Positions 16,441-25,300 of a stretch of DNA of 64,000 bases are shown here, piece after piece (the first letter of the stretch is position 1; each line of letters starts with the position of its first letter). The DNA lies in NCBI RefSeq assembly GCF_024666615.1, contig NZ_CP088297.1, positions 4,444,501-4,508,500 of the forward strand. Direction: 5' to 3'. Below the pieces are notes generated by a model. It did no database searches. It was not told the origin of the DNA and saw only the letters and a program-made list of their open reading frames with translations. The stretch comes from Aquabacterium sp. J223 (GTDB taxonomy: Bacteria; Pseudomonadota; Gammaproteobacteria; Burkholderiales; Burkholderiaceae_C). The position numbers and the translations under genes were made by a program.

Positions 16441-18153
16441 ATGACCTTCCACTGCGACATCGGCCACGCCAGCCACGCCGGCCGGCGCGCCCGCAACGAG
16501 GACTTCGCCGGCGCGCTGCGCGCGGAACCGCACGAGGCCGCGCGCGGGCTGATCGCCGCCATCGCCGACGGCGTCTCGGCCGGCGGGCAGGGCCGGCTGG
16601 CGGCGCAGACGACCGTGATGGCGCTGCTGCAGGACTTCTTCGCCGCGCCCGCGACCTGGGAGACCACCGTCGTCCTCGACCGGCTGATCGGCGCGCAGAA
16701 CCGCTGGCTGGCGGGCCTCAACGCCCAGCGCGGCCAGGCCGACGGCGCCACGGCGATGACCACCCTCACCGCGCTGGCGCTGCAGGGGCACGGCTTCACC
16801 GTGGCGCATGTGGGCGACACCCGCTGCTGGCGGCTGCACGGCGACGGGCTGCAGCCGCTGACGCAGGACCATGCGCTGTCGCACCCCGACCTGCGCAACG
16901 GCCTGAGCCGCGCCATCGGCCTGGAGGACGCGGTGCGGGTGGACTACCTGCAGGGCGAGCTGGCGGTGGGCGACCTCTTCGTGCTGACCACCGACGGTGT
17001 GCACCGCACGCTGCCGCCGGCGCGCATCGCCGCGCTGGCCGCCGACCCGACGGGCGATGCGCAGCGGGCCAGCCAAGCGCTGGTCGACGCGGCGCTGGCC
17101 GCCGGCAGCCACGACAACTGCAGCGCGCTGGTCATCCGCGTGCTCGGACTCGACACCGCCCGGCTCGACGACGTGGTGCAGCGGCTGCGCCACCTGAGCG
17201 CGCCGCCGCGGCTGAAGGTGGGCGCGGTGATCGACGGGCTGACCATCACCGCGCTGGTGGCCGACAACGGCGTGCACCGCCTGTACCAGGCGCGCGACGG
17301 CGACGGCCGGCTGGTGGCGCTGAAGACGCTGCACGAGGCCCGGGCCCACGACCCCGAGGAGCGCGCCATGCTGGCCCACGAGGCCTGGCTGGGCGCCAGG
17401 GTGACCGAACACGACGGCCGCGGCCTGGTGCGGGTGGTCGAGCCGCAGGGGGCCACCGCGCTGTACACCCTGTTCGACTGGCACGGCGGCCAGACGCTGG
17501 CGCAGTGGCTGGCGCAGGGCCGCCGCTTCAGCGTGGCCGAGGCGGTGGACGGCGCGCTGCAGGTGGCGCGCACGCTGGGCCGGCTGCACCGCCAGGGCGT
17601 GATCCACCGCGACGTCAAGCCGGAGAACCTGCACCTCGGCGACGACGGCGGCTGGCGGCTGCTCGACCTGGGCGCGGCGCTGTCCGGCCAGGAGCCCGCG
17701 GCGCAGCGCGAGCTGCACGCCGGCACGCCCAGCTACATGAACCCCGAGCAGTGGGACGACGGTGGCCGCGCCGATGCCGGCAGCGACCTCTACGCGCTGG
17801 GCGTCACGCTGTACCGCTGGCTCACCGGACGGCTGCCCTACGGCGAGGTCGAACCCTGGCAGACCGGCCGCTACCGGCGCGACCCGGTACCGCCGTCCCG
17901 GCTGCGGCCCGACGTGCCGATCTGGCTCGACCACCTGGTGCTGAAGGCGGTGGCCCGCGACGCGCGGCTGCGTTTCGAGACCGCCGAGGAACTGGCCCTG
18001 GCCCTCGAACGCGGCGCCTCGCGCCGCCTGCCGCCGCCGCCGGCCACCCCGCTGATCCGCCGCGACCCCGCGCTGCTGTGGCAGCTCGCGCTGGCGGTGT
18101 CGCTGCTGTTCAACGCGCTGCTGATCGTGTGGCTGCTGTTCCTGCCGCGCTGA
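16441..18153 (+). CDS. Fused PP2C phosphatase and Ser/Thr protein kinase
   Basis: A 570-residue bifunctional enzyme. Residues ~1-235 are a PP2C-type phosphatase with metal-binding motifs RNEDF, IADGVSAGGQG, VGDTRCWRL and TDGVHRTL. Residues ~260-525 are a Hanks-type kinase with the ATP-binding Lys295 (VALKTL), catalytic loop HRDVKPEN (Asp391), DLG in place of DFG, and GTPSYMNPEQ. The C-terminus is one membrane helix (LAVSLLFNALLIVWLLFL). Such fusions sit beside nitrate transporters in many betaproteobacteria. Here the 3' end overlaps the convergent nitrate transporter by 44 bases. The phosphorylated target is unknown. Confidence 0.88.
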   Translation: MTFHCDIGHASHAGRRARNEDFAGALRAEPHEAARGLIAAIADGVSAGGQGRLAAQTTVMALLQDFFAAPATWETTVVLDRLIGAQNRWLAGLNAQRGQADGATAMTTLTALALQGHGFTVAHVGDTRCWRLHGDGLQPLTQDHALSHPDLRNGLSRAIGLEDAVRVDYLQGELAVGDLFVLTTDGVHRTLPPARIAALAADPTGDAQRASQALVDAALAAGSHDNCSALVIRVLGLDTARLDDVVQRLRHLSAPPRLKVGAVIDGLTITALVADNGVHRLYQARDGDGRLVALKTLHEARAHDPEERAMLAHEAWLGARVTEHDGRGLVRVVEPQGATALYTLFDWHGGQTLAQWLAQGRRFSVAEAVDGALQVARTLGRLHRQGVIHRDVKPENLHLGDDGGWRLLDLGAALSGQEPAAQRELHAGTPSYMNPEQWDDGGRADAGSDLYALGVTLYRWLTGRLPYGEVEPWQTGRYRRDPVPPSRLRPDVPIWLDHLVLKAVARDARLRFETAEELALALERGASRRLPPPPATPLIRRDPALLWQLALAVSLLFNALLIVWLLFLPR

Positions 18154-19384
18154 CCGGACGGCTGCCCGGCGCCGCGCCGCGCGCGCGACCCCCCTTCTCC
18201 GCCCAGGTCCGCGTCCACCGGATCTGCACCCGGCGCAGCATCACCAGCATGACCACCGCCAGCACCGCGAAGGCGACGAAGCCCCAGAGGTAGGTGCCGG
18301 TGTGCTGCTGCGACAGGCCCATGGCGTTGGGCAGGAAGCCGCCGCCGAGCGCCCCGACCTCGCCGATCATCGAGCCGGCCACCGCGGTGGTCAGCGGCCA
18401 GCGCAGCGGCACCAGCTGGAACAGCGCGCCGTTGCCGGCGCCCAGCGCCGCGAAGCACAGCATGAACAGCAGCGTGGTCAGCGCCAGCGAGCCGCCGGCG
18501 AAGCCGCACAGCACCAGCGTCACCGCCACCAGCACCAGCACGCCCGACAGGGTGGTGATGCCGCCCAGCCGGTCGGACACCCAGCCGCCCAGCACCCGCA
18601 CGCCCGAGCCCATCAGCGTGGCCAGCATGGTGAGCTGGCCGGCCTCCACCTTGGTCACCTTGAACTGGTCGTGGTAGTAGGTCGGCAGGAAGCTGGCCAG
18701 GCCGATGAAGCCGCCGAAGGTGACGACGTAGATCAGGCTGAAGGCCCAGCCGTCCTTTTCGAACAGGCAGGCGATGTGCTCGCGGAAGGTCTGGGGCTCG
18801 CGGTCGGGCGGCTCCTTGGCGGCGAACCACATCACCGCCAGCGGCAGCAGCATGGTCAGCGCCGCCAGGCCGTAGACGTTCTGCCAGCCGAACTTCATCG
18901 CCAGCGGCGGCGCGAACAGCACCGCCAGCACGGTGCCCGAATTGCCCGCGCCGGCGATGCCCATCGCCAGCCCCTTGTACTTGGGCGGGAACCAGCCGCT
19001 GCCCAGGCTCAGCGCGACGCCGAAGCTGGCCCCGGCGATGCCCAGCAGCACGCCCATGGCCAGCACGCTGTCGTAGCTGTCGACGAAGACGTAGCCGAAG
19101 ACCAGCGCCGCGACGATCAGGCCCATCTCCACCATCGCCGCGTTCTTGCGGCCGATGTACTGCGCCAGCACGCCGAGCGGGAAGCGCATCAGCGCGCCGG
19201 CGAGGATGGGCACCGAGACCATGAAGCCCTTCTGCGCCGGCGACAGGTTGAACGCCTCGCCGATGAACGGGCCCATGGCGCCGTTGAGCACCCAGATGGC
19301 GAAGCAGAAGTCGAAATAGAGGAAGGACGCGAACAGCGTCGGCCCGTGGCCGGAGCGCAGGAAGTCGGAGAAGCGGGTGGTCAT
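18110..19384 (-). CDS. narK: Nitrate/nitrite transporter (NarK/NasA, MFS)
   Basis: A 424-residue, 12-helix MFS carrier of the nitrate/nitrite porter family. The two nitrate signature stretches are present: GAGNSGTVLAVLFAPPLA in TM5 and AGSMIGEVGALGGGFLPNAM in TM11, plus FAIWVLNGAMGPFIGEAF in TM1. It ends with a basic tail that runs antisense through the last codons of the kinase gene. The start ATG is at 19384, with a leader of about 215 bases to a sigma-54-like promoter. Neighbouring NIT-ANTAR and kinase/phosphatase genes support an assimilatory role. No nitrate reductase gene is in the window. Confidence 0.92.
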   Translation of the reverse strand: MTTRFSDFLRSGHGPTLFASFLYFDFCFAIWVLNGAMGPFIGEAFNLSPAQKGFMVSVPILAGALMRFPLGVLAQYIGRKNAAMVEMGLIVAALVFGYVFVDSYDSVLAMGVLLGIAGASFGVALSLGSGWFPPKYKGLAMGIAGAGNSGTVLAVLFAPPLAMKFGWQNVYGLAALTMLLPLAVMWFAAKEPPDREPQTFREHIACLFEKDGWAFSLIYVVTFGGFIGLASFLPTYYHDQFKVTKVEAGQLTMLATLMGSGVRVLGGWVSDRLGGITTLSGVLVLVAVTLVLCGFAGGSLALTTLLFMLCFAALGAGNGALFQLVPLRWPLTTAVAGSMIGEVGALGGGFLPNAMGLSQQHTGTYLWGFVAFAVLAVVMLVMLRRVQIRWTRTWAEKGGRARGAAPGSRPVSAAGTAATRSAAR

Positions 19385-19714
19385 GGCGCGGGGTGGGGTG
19401 CAAGGCGGTGCAGGGTCGCCCGCCGAGGTCGGCAGGGCGCTGACCCGACAGGGCGGACGGTGTGCCAGGCGCCGGACCGACGCGGTCGTCGGCCTGCCGG
19501 ACCGGGCCACCGCGGCTGCTCGAAGCGGGTGGCGGGCACATCGTCGTGCGGTCGGCCGGGGGCGCCAGGTCGGGCACGGCGCTGGGCCCGACGTGGATGC
19601 GCCAGGGGCTGCAGCATCCGTGCCATCGGCGGCTGCAGGCGGCGGCCGAGGGCGTGCACTATGCTCGGCGCCCTCCGCCCGCCCGAGCCCATCCCGCCCG
19701 AGAAAGACCGCCGC
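19385..19714. other. Intergenic region between narK and the NIT-ANTAR gene
   Basis: 330 bases without a gene, between divergent starts. On the minus strand it holds the sigma-54-like site at 19611-19625 and then a roughly 215-base narK leader. That leader contains short perfect stems (GTCGGGC with GCCCGAC around a 10-base loop; CCGACG with CGTCGG around a 4-base loop). Such a leader is what an ANTAR antiterminator would act on, but DNA this GC-rich forms hairpins readily, so the RNA structure is unproven. Confidence 0.5.
19611..19625 (-). promoter_or_regulatory. Sigma-54 promoter candidate for narK
   Basis: On the minus strand TGGCACGGATGCTGC matches the consensus TGGCACG-N4-TTGC at 10 of 11 defined positions, with the invariant GG and GC correctly spaced. 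It lies about 227 bases upstream of the narK start. Sigma-54 control suits a nitrate assimilation gene. An NtrC-type enhancer site was not identified. Confidence 0.6.
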
Positions 19715-21010
19715 ATGGTCGCCGTCCTGCTGGCCGCCCCGTCCGCCGCCCCCGACCTGCCGCCGCTGGCCGACGACCTGACCGCGGCCGGCCTGCGGCT
19801 GGCCGGTCGCACCACTTGCGACAACCTGGTGCGCGAGGCGGTGCGGCTGGCACCAAACCTGGTCGTCTGCTGGGAGCCGAGGCCGGGCCCGGCGTTCTTC
19901 CGCGCCCTGGCCCTGCTGCAGGACACGGCGCCGCTGCCGGTGCTGGTGTTCACCGACGCGCTGCAGGCCGAGGCGGCGCAGCAGGCGATGGACAGCGGCT
20001 GCCACGGCTGGGTGGTGCAGGGCTATGCGGCGGCCCGGCTGCGGCCGCTGGTCCAACTGGCGCAGGCGCGCTTCGACCACGAGCGCCGGCTGCGCGACGC
20101 CCTGCAGCAGATGACCGAGCGCTACGAGGAGCGCAAGCGCCTGTCCCGCGCCACCGGGGTGCTGATGAAGGCGCGCGGCCTGTCGGAGGACGAGGCCTTC
20201 GCGCTGCTGCGCCGGTCGGCGATGAACGCCCGCCACTCGGTGGCGCAGGTGGCGCAGCAGGTGATCGACACCGCGCACGACGCGCAGGCCGTCAACCGCG
20301 CCGGCCAGCTGCGCATGCTGTCGCAGCGGCTGCTGAAACTGCAGGCGCTGGCGCGCACCGGCACCGAGGCACCCGCGGCCCGCGCGCTGCTGCAGCAGAG
20401 CCTGCAGCGCGCCGATCAGCAGGTGGCCCAGCTGCAGAAGACGCTGTCCGCCGCGACCTTCGGCGACCTGCTGCAGGCGGTGGCCGATGCGCTCTCGGCA
20501 CTGCGGTCCGCGCTGCAACCGGAGCCGACGGCCGGGGCGCAGGCGGACGGCGCCGACCTGCTGGCGGCCGACGCCGTGGGCGAGCGGCTGTTGGAGGAGG
20601 CCGAGCGCCTCACCGCCGCGCTGCAGGCGGCCGGTCCGGCGGCGCCGCTGCGGGTGGTCAACCTGAGCGGGCGCCAGCGCATGCTGTCCCAGCGCCTGGC
20701 CAAGCAGGCGCTGCAGGCGCTGCTGCTGAAGGGCGACGCCGCGCGCCAGGCGGCCGAGGCGGCGGACGCGACGGTGCAGCAGTTCGTCGCCGCGCTGGCC
20801 GAGCTGCACGCGGCACCGCTGTCGAGCGACGAGATCCGCGCCTCGTTGACCGCGCTCGACAGCGAATGGGAGCGGCTGCTGCAGGGCGTGCGCGCGGTGG
20901 ACACGCCGGGCGGCCGGCTGCAGCTGGCGCAGGCCAGCGAATCGCTGCTCGACGCGCTGGAACGGCTCACCGCCGACTACGAGCGCAGCCTGTCGGTGCT
21001 GATGGGCTGA
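19715..21010 (+). CDS. ANTAR antiterminator with NIT/PilJ nitrate-sensing boxes
   Basis: A 431-residue soluble protein. Residues 1-115 resemble a receiver, but the acceptor region reads NLVVCWEP with no Asp, so phosphorylation is unlikely. Residues ~125-190 are an ANTAR RNA-binding domain (YEERKRLSRATGVLMKARGL). Two NIT/PilJ boxes follow at about 193-206 (VNRAGQLRMLSQRL) and 315-329 (VNLSGRQRMLSQRLAK), resembling the nitrate P-box of NarX and NasR. It probably binds nitrate and prevents termination in the divergent narK leader (inference from NasR/NasT). An ATG at 19661 is a possible upstream start. Confidence 0.85.
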   Translation: MVAVLLAAPSAAPDLPPLADDLTAAGLRLAGRTTCDNLVREAVRLAPNLVVCWEPRPGPAFFRALALLQDTAPLPVLVFTDALQAEAAQQAMDSGCHGWVVQGYAAARLRPLVQLAQARFDHERRLRDALQQMTERYEERKRLSRATGVLMKARGLSEDEAFALLRRSAMNARHSVAQVAQQVIDTAHDAQAVNRAGQLRMLSQRLLKLQALARTGTEAPAARALLQQSLQRADQQVAQLQKTLSAATFGDLLQAVADALSALRSALQPEPTAGAQADGADLLAADAVGERLLEEAERLTAALQAAGPAAPLRVVNLSGRQRMLSQRLAKQALQALLLKGDAARQAAEAADATVQQFVAALAELHAAPLSSDEIRASLTALDSEWERLLQGVRAVDTPGGRLQLAQASESLLDALERLTADYERSLSVLMG

Positions 21011-21082
21011 CGACCGTCCCAGGGCATGGCCGTTGCCGGATGGCCGATGCCCGGCGCCGTTTCGCGCCGCGAGGAGACAGCC

Positions 21083-21316
21083 ATGCAACAGCAGAACCCC
21101 CAGGGCGGCGGCGTCCGCGACGACGATCGTGCCACCGCCAAGGGCCCGAAGGACGACGCGCCGGTCGGCGGCGGTGCCAAGGGCCCGGCCAGCGGCAAGG
21201 CCGGCCAGGGCCAAGCCGACCACGCCGGCAGCGGCAACAGCCTGGGCGACGGCCGCACCGCCGGCGGCGCCGACCGCGAGGCGGAGCGCGACCGGCTGAC
21301 CGGCGGCAAGGGCTGA
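21083..21316 (+). CDS. Small low-complexity hydrophilic protein
   Basis: A 77-residue protein, almost entirely Gly, Ala, Asp, Lys and Arg (for example GGGAKGPASGKAGQGQADHA), with no hydrophobic core, Cys or signal peptide. GAGGAG lies six bases before the ATG at 21083, which supports translation. The composition resembles intrinsically disordered stress-type proteins, but I recognise no family. It lies between the NIT-ANTAR gene and the end of the second response-regulator gene, and nothing in context gives a role. Confidence 0.55.
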   Translation: MQQQNPQGGGVRDDDRATAKGPKDDAPVGGGAKGPASGKAGQGQADHAGSGNSLGDGRTAGGADREAERDRLTGGKG

Positions 21317-21328
21317 GGCCGCCCCGGT

Positions 21329-22381
21329 TCAGGCCGGCGGTTCGGCCCCCCGCGGCCGGCCGGCGGCGATGAGCTTCAACGCCCGGCCGGCGGCGGCGGT
21401 GCGCGTCTCCACGCCCAGCTTCGCGAAGACGTGCTCCAGGTGCTTGTGCACCGTGCGCGGCGACAGCGACAGGATGTCCCCGATGTCGCGGTTGGTCTTG
21501 CCCTGCACCACCCAGTGCAGCACCTCGGCCTCGCGCGCCGTCAGCCCGAAGCCCTGCGCCAGCAGTTCCAGCGTGGCCTGGTCCGACTGTTCCTGCAGCA
21601 CCAGCAGCCACTCGTCCTCGCCGGTGGCGGCCTGCAGGATGCAGGCGAGGCGCTGGCCCTGGCGCGCCAGCGTCAGCGGCTGCGACTCCTGGCCGGTGGC
21701 CACGCGCACCGTCTGCGCCTGCAGCCAGTCGCGCAGGTCCTCGCCCAGCACCGGCTGCATGCTGCGCGCGCCGTCGGCCTGCAGCGGCTGGGGCGTGGCC
21801 AGCGCCCAGCCGCGCAGCAGGTCGCGCGCCAGCGGCGTCTGCCAGACGATGCGGCCGTCGGCCGAGCGCACCGCCAGCGTCGCATGGCCGAAGGCGTCGA
21901 GCGCCTGCCGGGCCTGCCGTCGCTCGCGCGCCGCCTGCAGGTGGGCGGCGATGCGGGCGATGACCTCGCGGGCGCGGATCGGCTTGGTCACGTAGTCGAT
22001 GCCGCCGGCGTCGAAGGCCGCCACCACATGGTCGGTCTCGGTGAGGCCGGTCATGAAGACGATGGGGATGGTGGCGGTGGCCGGCTCGGCCTTGAGCCGG
22101 CGCGCCACCTCGAAGCCGTCCAGCCCGGGCATGACGGCGTCGAGCAGGATCAGGTCCGGCCGCGCCTGCGCCGCCCGCTGCAGCGCCTGTTCGCCGTCGG
22201 TAGCCACCAGCACGGTGTAGCCCGACTCGTCCAGCGCGTCGTGCAGCACCGACAGGTTGTCGGGCACGTCGTCGACGATGAGCACCACGTCGCCGCCGCT
22301 CAGCTCCACGCGTGTCGTCGGACGACCCGCCGTGCCGGGCACTGCGGGATTCGCGGTTGGGGGGCGGCCCGGCGCGCTCAT
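21329..22381 (-). CDS. LuxR/NarL-type response regulator (partner of NCS1 kinase 2)
   Basis: A 350-residue paralogue of the regulator at 15406. The receiver carries LIVDDVPDN, phosphoacceptor Asp81 in LLDAVMPGLDG and the Lys of YVTKPIR. The long middle region may be a degenerate PAS-like fold. The C-terminal LuxR HTH has LTAREAEVLHWVVQGKTNRD and SPRTVHKHLEHVFAKLGVE. Its ATG overlaps the stop of the upstream kinase (ATGA), indicating translational coupling. The recognition helices of the two regulators are close, so they may share DNA sites. Confidence 0.9.
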   Translation of the reverse strand: MSAPGRPPTANPAVPGTAGRPTTRVELSGGDVVLIVDDVPDNLSVLHDALDESGYTVLVATDGEQALQRAAQARPDLILLDAVMPGLDGFEVARRLKAEPATATIPIVFMTGLTETDHVVAAFDAGGIDYVTKPIRAREVIARIAAHLQAARERRQARQALDAFGHATLAVRSADGRIVWQTPLARDLLRGWALATPQPLQADGARSMQPVLGEDLRDWLQAQTVRVATGQESQPLTLARQGQRLACILQAATGEDEWLLVLQEQSDQATLELLAQGFGLTAREAEVLHWVVQGKTNRDIGDILSLSPRTVHKHLEHVFAKLGVETRTAAAGRALKLIAAGRPRGAEPPA

Positions 22382-25300
22382 GCCGGTGCCCTCGCCAGCG
22401 CGTCGCGCAGCTCGCGGCCCAGCGCGTCGAGCTTGAAGCCGCGGGCCAGCGGCCGCAGCCGGGCGACGAAGGCGGCGCTGGCGGTGTGGGCGGCTTCGAT
22501 CTCGTCCAGCTTGGCCAGCACGCCGCGCAGGTAACCCAGGTCGACGAAGGCCTGCAGCGCGCGCAGTTCGGCGGCGGGCGGCAGCACCAGCGCGGCGGCG
22601 GGCGGCGCGGCCGGCGCGGTCGTCGACGCCTCGACCCACGTCAGGCCGAGGCGCCTTGCCAGCCAGTCGAGCAGCTCGTCGCGGCGCACCGGCTTGACCA
22701 GGAAGTCCTCCGGCCGGACCGCCGGCTTCAGCCCCACCTCGTGGTCCAGGCCCTTGTCGAAGGCGTTGGCGCTGACGATGGCCAGCGGCAGGCCGTCCAG
22801 CCCGCGCTCGTGCATGGCGCGCAGGGTGGCCCAGCCGTCGAGGCCGGGCATGGCCAGGTCCATCAGCACCGCGTCGGGCCGGGGCCCGTCGGCCAGCAGC
22901 GCCAGCGCGGCGTCCCCGGAGGCCGCCTGCGCCACCTCGAAGCCCAGCGGCTCGAGCCAGCGGCGGGCCAGGTCGCGGTCGACCTCCTCGTTGTCGACCA
23001 CCAGCACCCGCCGGCGCGGACCGGTGTAGCCGACGCGCGGCGGCCGGGCGCTCAGCGCCGGCGGCAGCGGCCCGTGCAGCGCCGGCAGGAACAGGCGGAT
23101 GGAGAAGCAGGTGCCACGGCCGGGCTCGGAGCGCACGCTCATCTCGCCGCCCATCAGGTCGGTCAGCATCTTGGCGATGGTCAGGCCCAGGCCGGTGCCG
23201 CCGGCGCTGGCCGCGCCCGAGCTGCCGCTGCCGCGGGCGAAGGGCTCGAAGATGCGGTCCAGCTCGTCGGGCGCGATGCCGGGGCCGGTGTCCTCGATGT
23301 CGAAGCGGGCCATCTCGCGGGCGTGCGAGACACGGAACACCACCCGCCCCTCGCGGGTGAACTTCACCGCGTTGCCCAGCACGTTGATGAGGATCTGCCG
23401 CCAGCGGCGCTCGTCGGCGCGCACGGCGGCCGGCAGCTCGCCCTCGGTCTCGTGCACGAAGGCGATGCCCTTCTCGGCGGCCTGCAGCTCGAACAGCCGG
23501 GCGATCTGCTGCACCGCGTCGGCGAAGCGCATCGGCCGCGGGTCCAGCGTCAGCTTGCCGCCTTCGATGCGGGCGATGTCCAGCGTGCCCTCGATCAGCG
23601 ACAGCAGGTGGTCGCCGCCGCGGCGGATGACGTGCACCGCCTGGCGCCGGTGCTCGGGCACGTCCTCGTCCTCGGCGAGCAATTGCGCATAACCGAGGAT
23701 GCTGTTCAGCGGCGTGCGCAGCTCGTGGCTGATGGTGGTGATGTAGCGGGTCTTCGCCTGGTTGGCGTGGTCGGCCTGCTCGCGCGCGGCCTCGGCGGCC
23801 TGCCGCGCGTGCTGCAGCTGCAGGTCGGTGCGGCGGTGCGATTCGATCTCGCGCATCAGCGCCTGCGTCTGGCGGTTCGATTCCTCCTGGGCGACGGCGC
23901 GGGTCTTCTGCGTCAGCACCAGCCACCACACCACCACGCCCGCCAGCAGCAGCACGGCGGCGAAGACCTTGAGGTGGCCCAGCCACAGCTCGCGCGCACG
24001 GTCGGCCGACGACGCGGCCAGCAGCCCCAGCTCGTGCTGGTAGACGGCCCAGAAGGCCAGCGCCAGCAGCGGCACCACCACGCCCATCACCAGCAGGTAA
24101 TGCGACAGGCCGGAGGCCAGGTAGGGCTGCACCGAACGCGGCAGCAGCCGCGTGAGCAGGCCCTGCCACTGCGTGGCCAGCCGGCCGTGCGGCTTGCACA
24201 GGTCGCCGCAGCGGGCGTCGAGCGAGCAGCACAGCGAGCAGATCGGCCCCTGGTAGGCCGGGCAGCGGGCCATGTCCTCGCCCTCGTAGGGCCGCTCGCA
24301 GATGACGCAGGTGGCGCCGTCGCCGGCCACCCTCGGCTTGCGCGCCAGGTAGTAGCGCCCGCCGGTGGCCCAGGCGATCAGCGGTGCGCTGGCGAACGCG
24401 GTGACCATGGCGATGACCGCGGAGTACGCCTGCGCCAGCGGGCCGAACGCCCCGAGGTGGGCCGCGATCGACAGCGCCGAGGCGATGCCCATGGCGCCCA
24501 CGCCCACCGGGTTGATGTCGTGCAGGTGCGCACGCTTGAACTCGATGCCCGGCGGCGACAGGCCGAGCGGCTTGTTGACCACCAGGTCGGCCACCACCGC
24601 GCCGATCCAGGCGATGGCGATGTTGCCGTACAGGCCCAGCACCCGGCTCATGCCCTGGAACAGGTCCAGCTCCATCAGCATCAGGGCGATGGCGGTGTTG
24701 AACACCACCCAGACGACGCGGCCGGGGTGGCTGTGCGTCAGCCGCGCGAAGAAGTTGCTCCAGGCCAGCGAGCCGGCGTAGGCGTTGGTGACGTTGATCT
24801 TCAGCTGCGAGACGACGACGAACAGCGCGGTGATGGCGATGGCCCAGCCCAGCCGCTCGGGGAAGACGACGCCCCAGGCGGCGAGGTACATCTGGTTGGG
24901 GTCGACCGCCCGCTCGGGCGTCACCGACAGGCTGAGCGCCAGCCACGCGAGCACCGCGCCGCCGAGCATCTTGAGCACGCCGGGGATGACCCAGCCCGGC
25001 CCCCCGATCAGCAGCGCGGCCCACCAGCGCTTGCGGTTGGCGGGCGTCTTCTCCGGCATGAAGCGCAGGTAGTCGGCCTGCTCGCCCATCTGCGTCACCA
25101 GCGCGATGCCCACCGTGACCGCGGTGCCGAAGCCGAGCAGGGTGAAGGCGGGTGCCGCGCCCGGCGGCGCGTGCTCGCCGGCGTAGCCGGCGACCCGGCT
25201 CAGCAGCTGCGGGTCGTGCCAGAAGACCCAAGCGTAGGGCACCACCAGCAGCAGCAGCCACAGCGGCTGCGTCCACACCTGCAGCCGGCTGATGGCCGTC

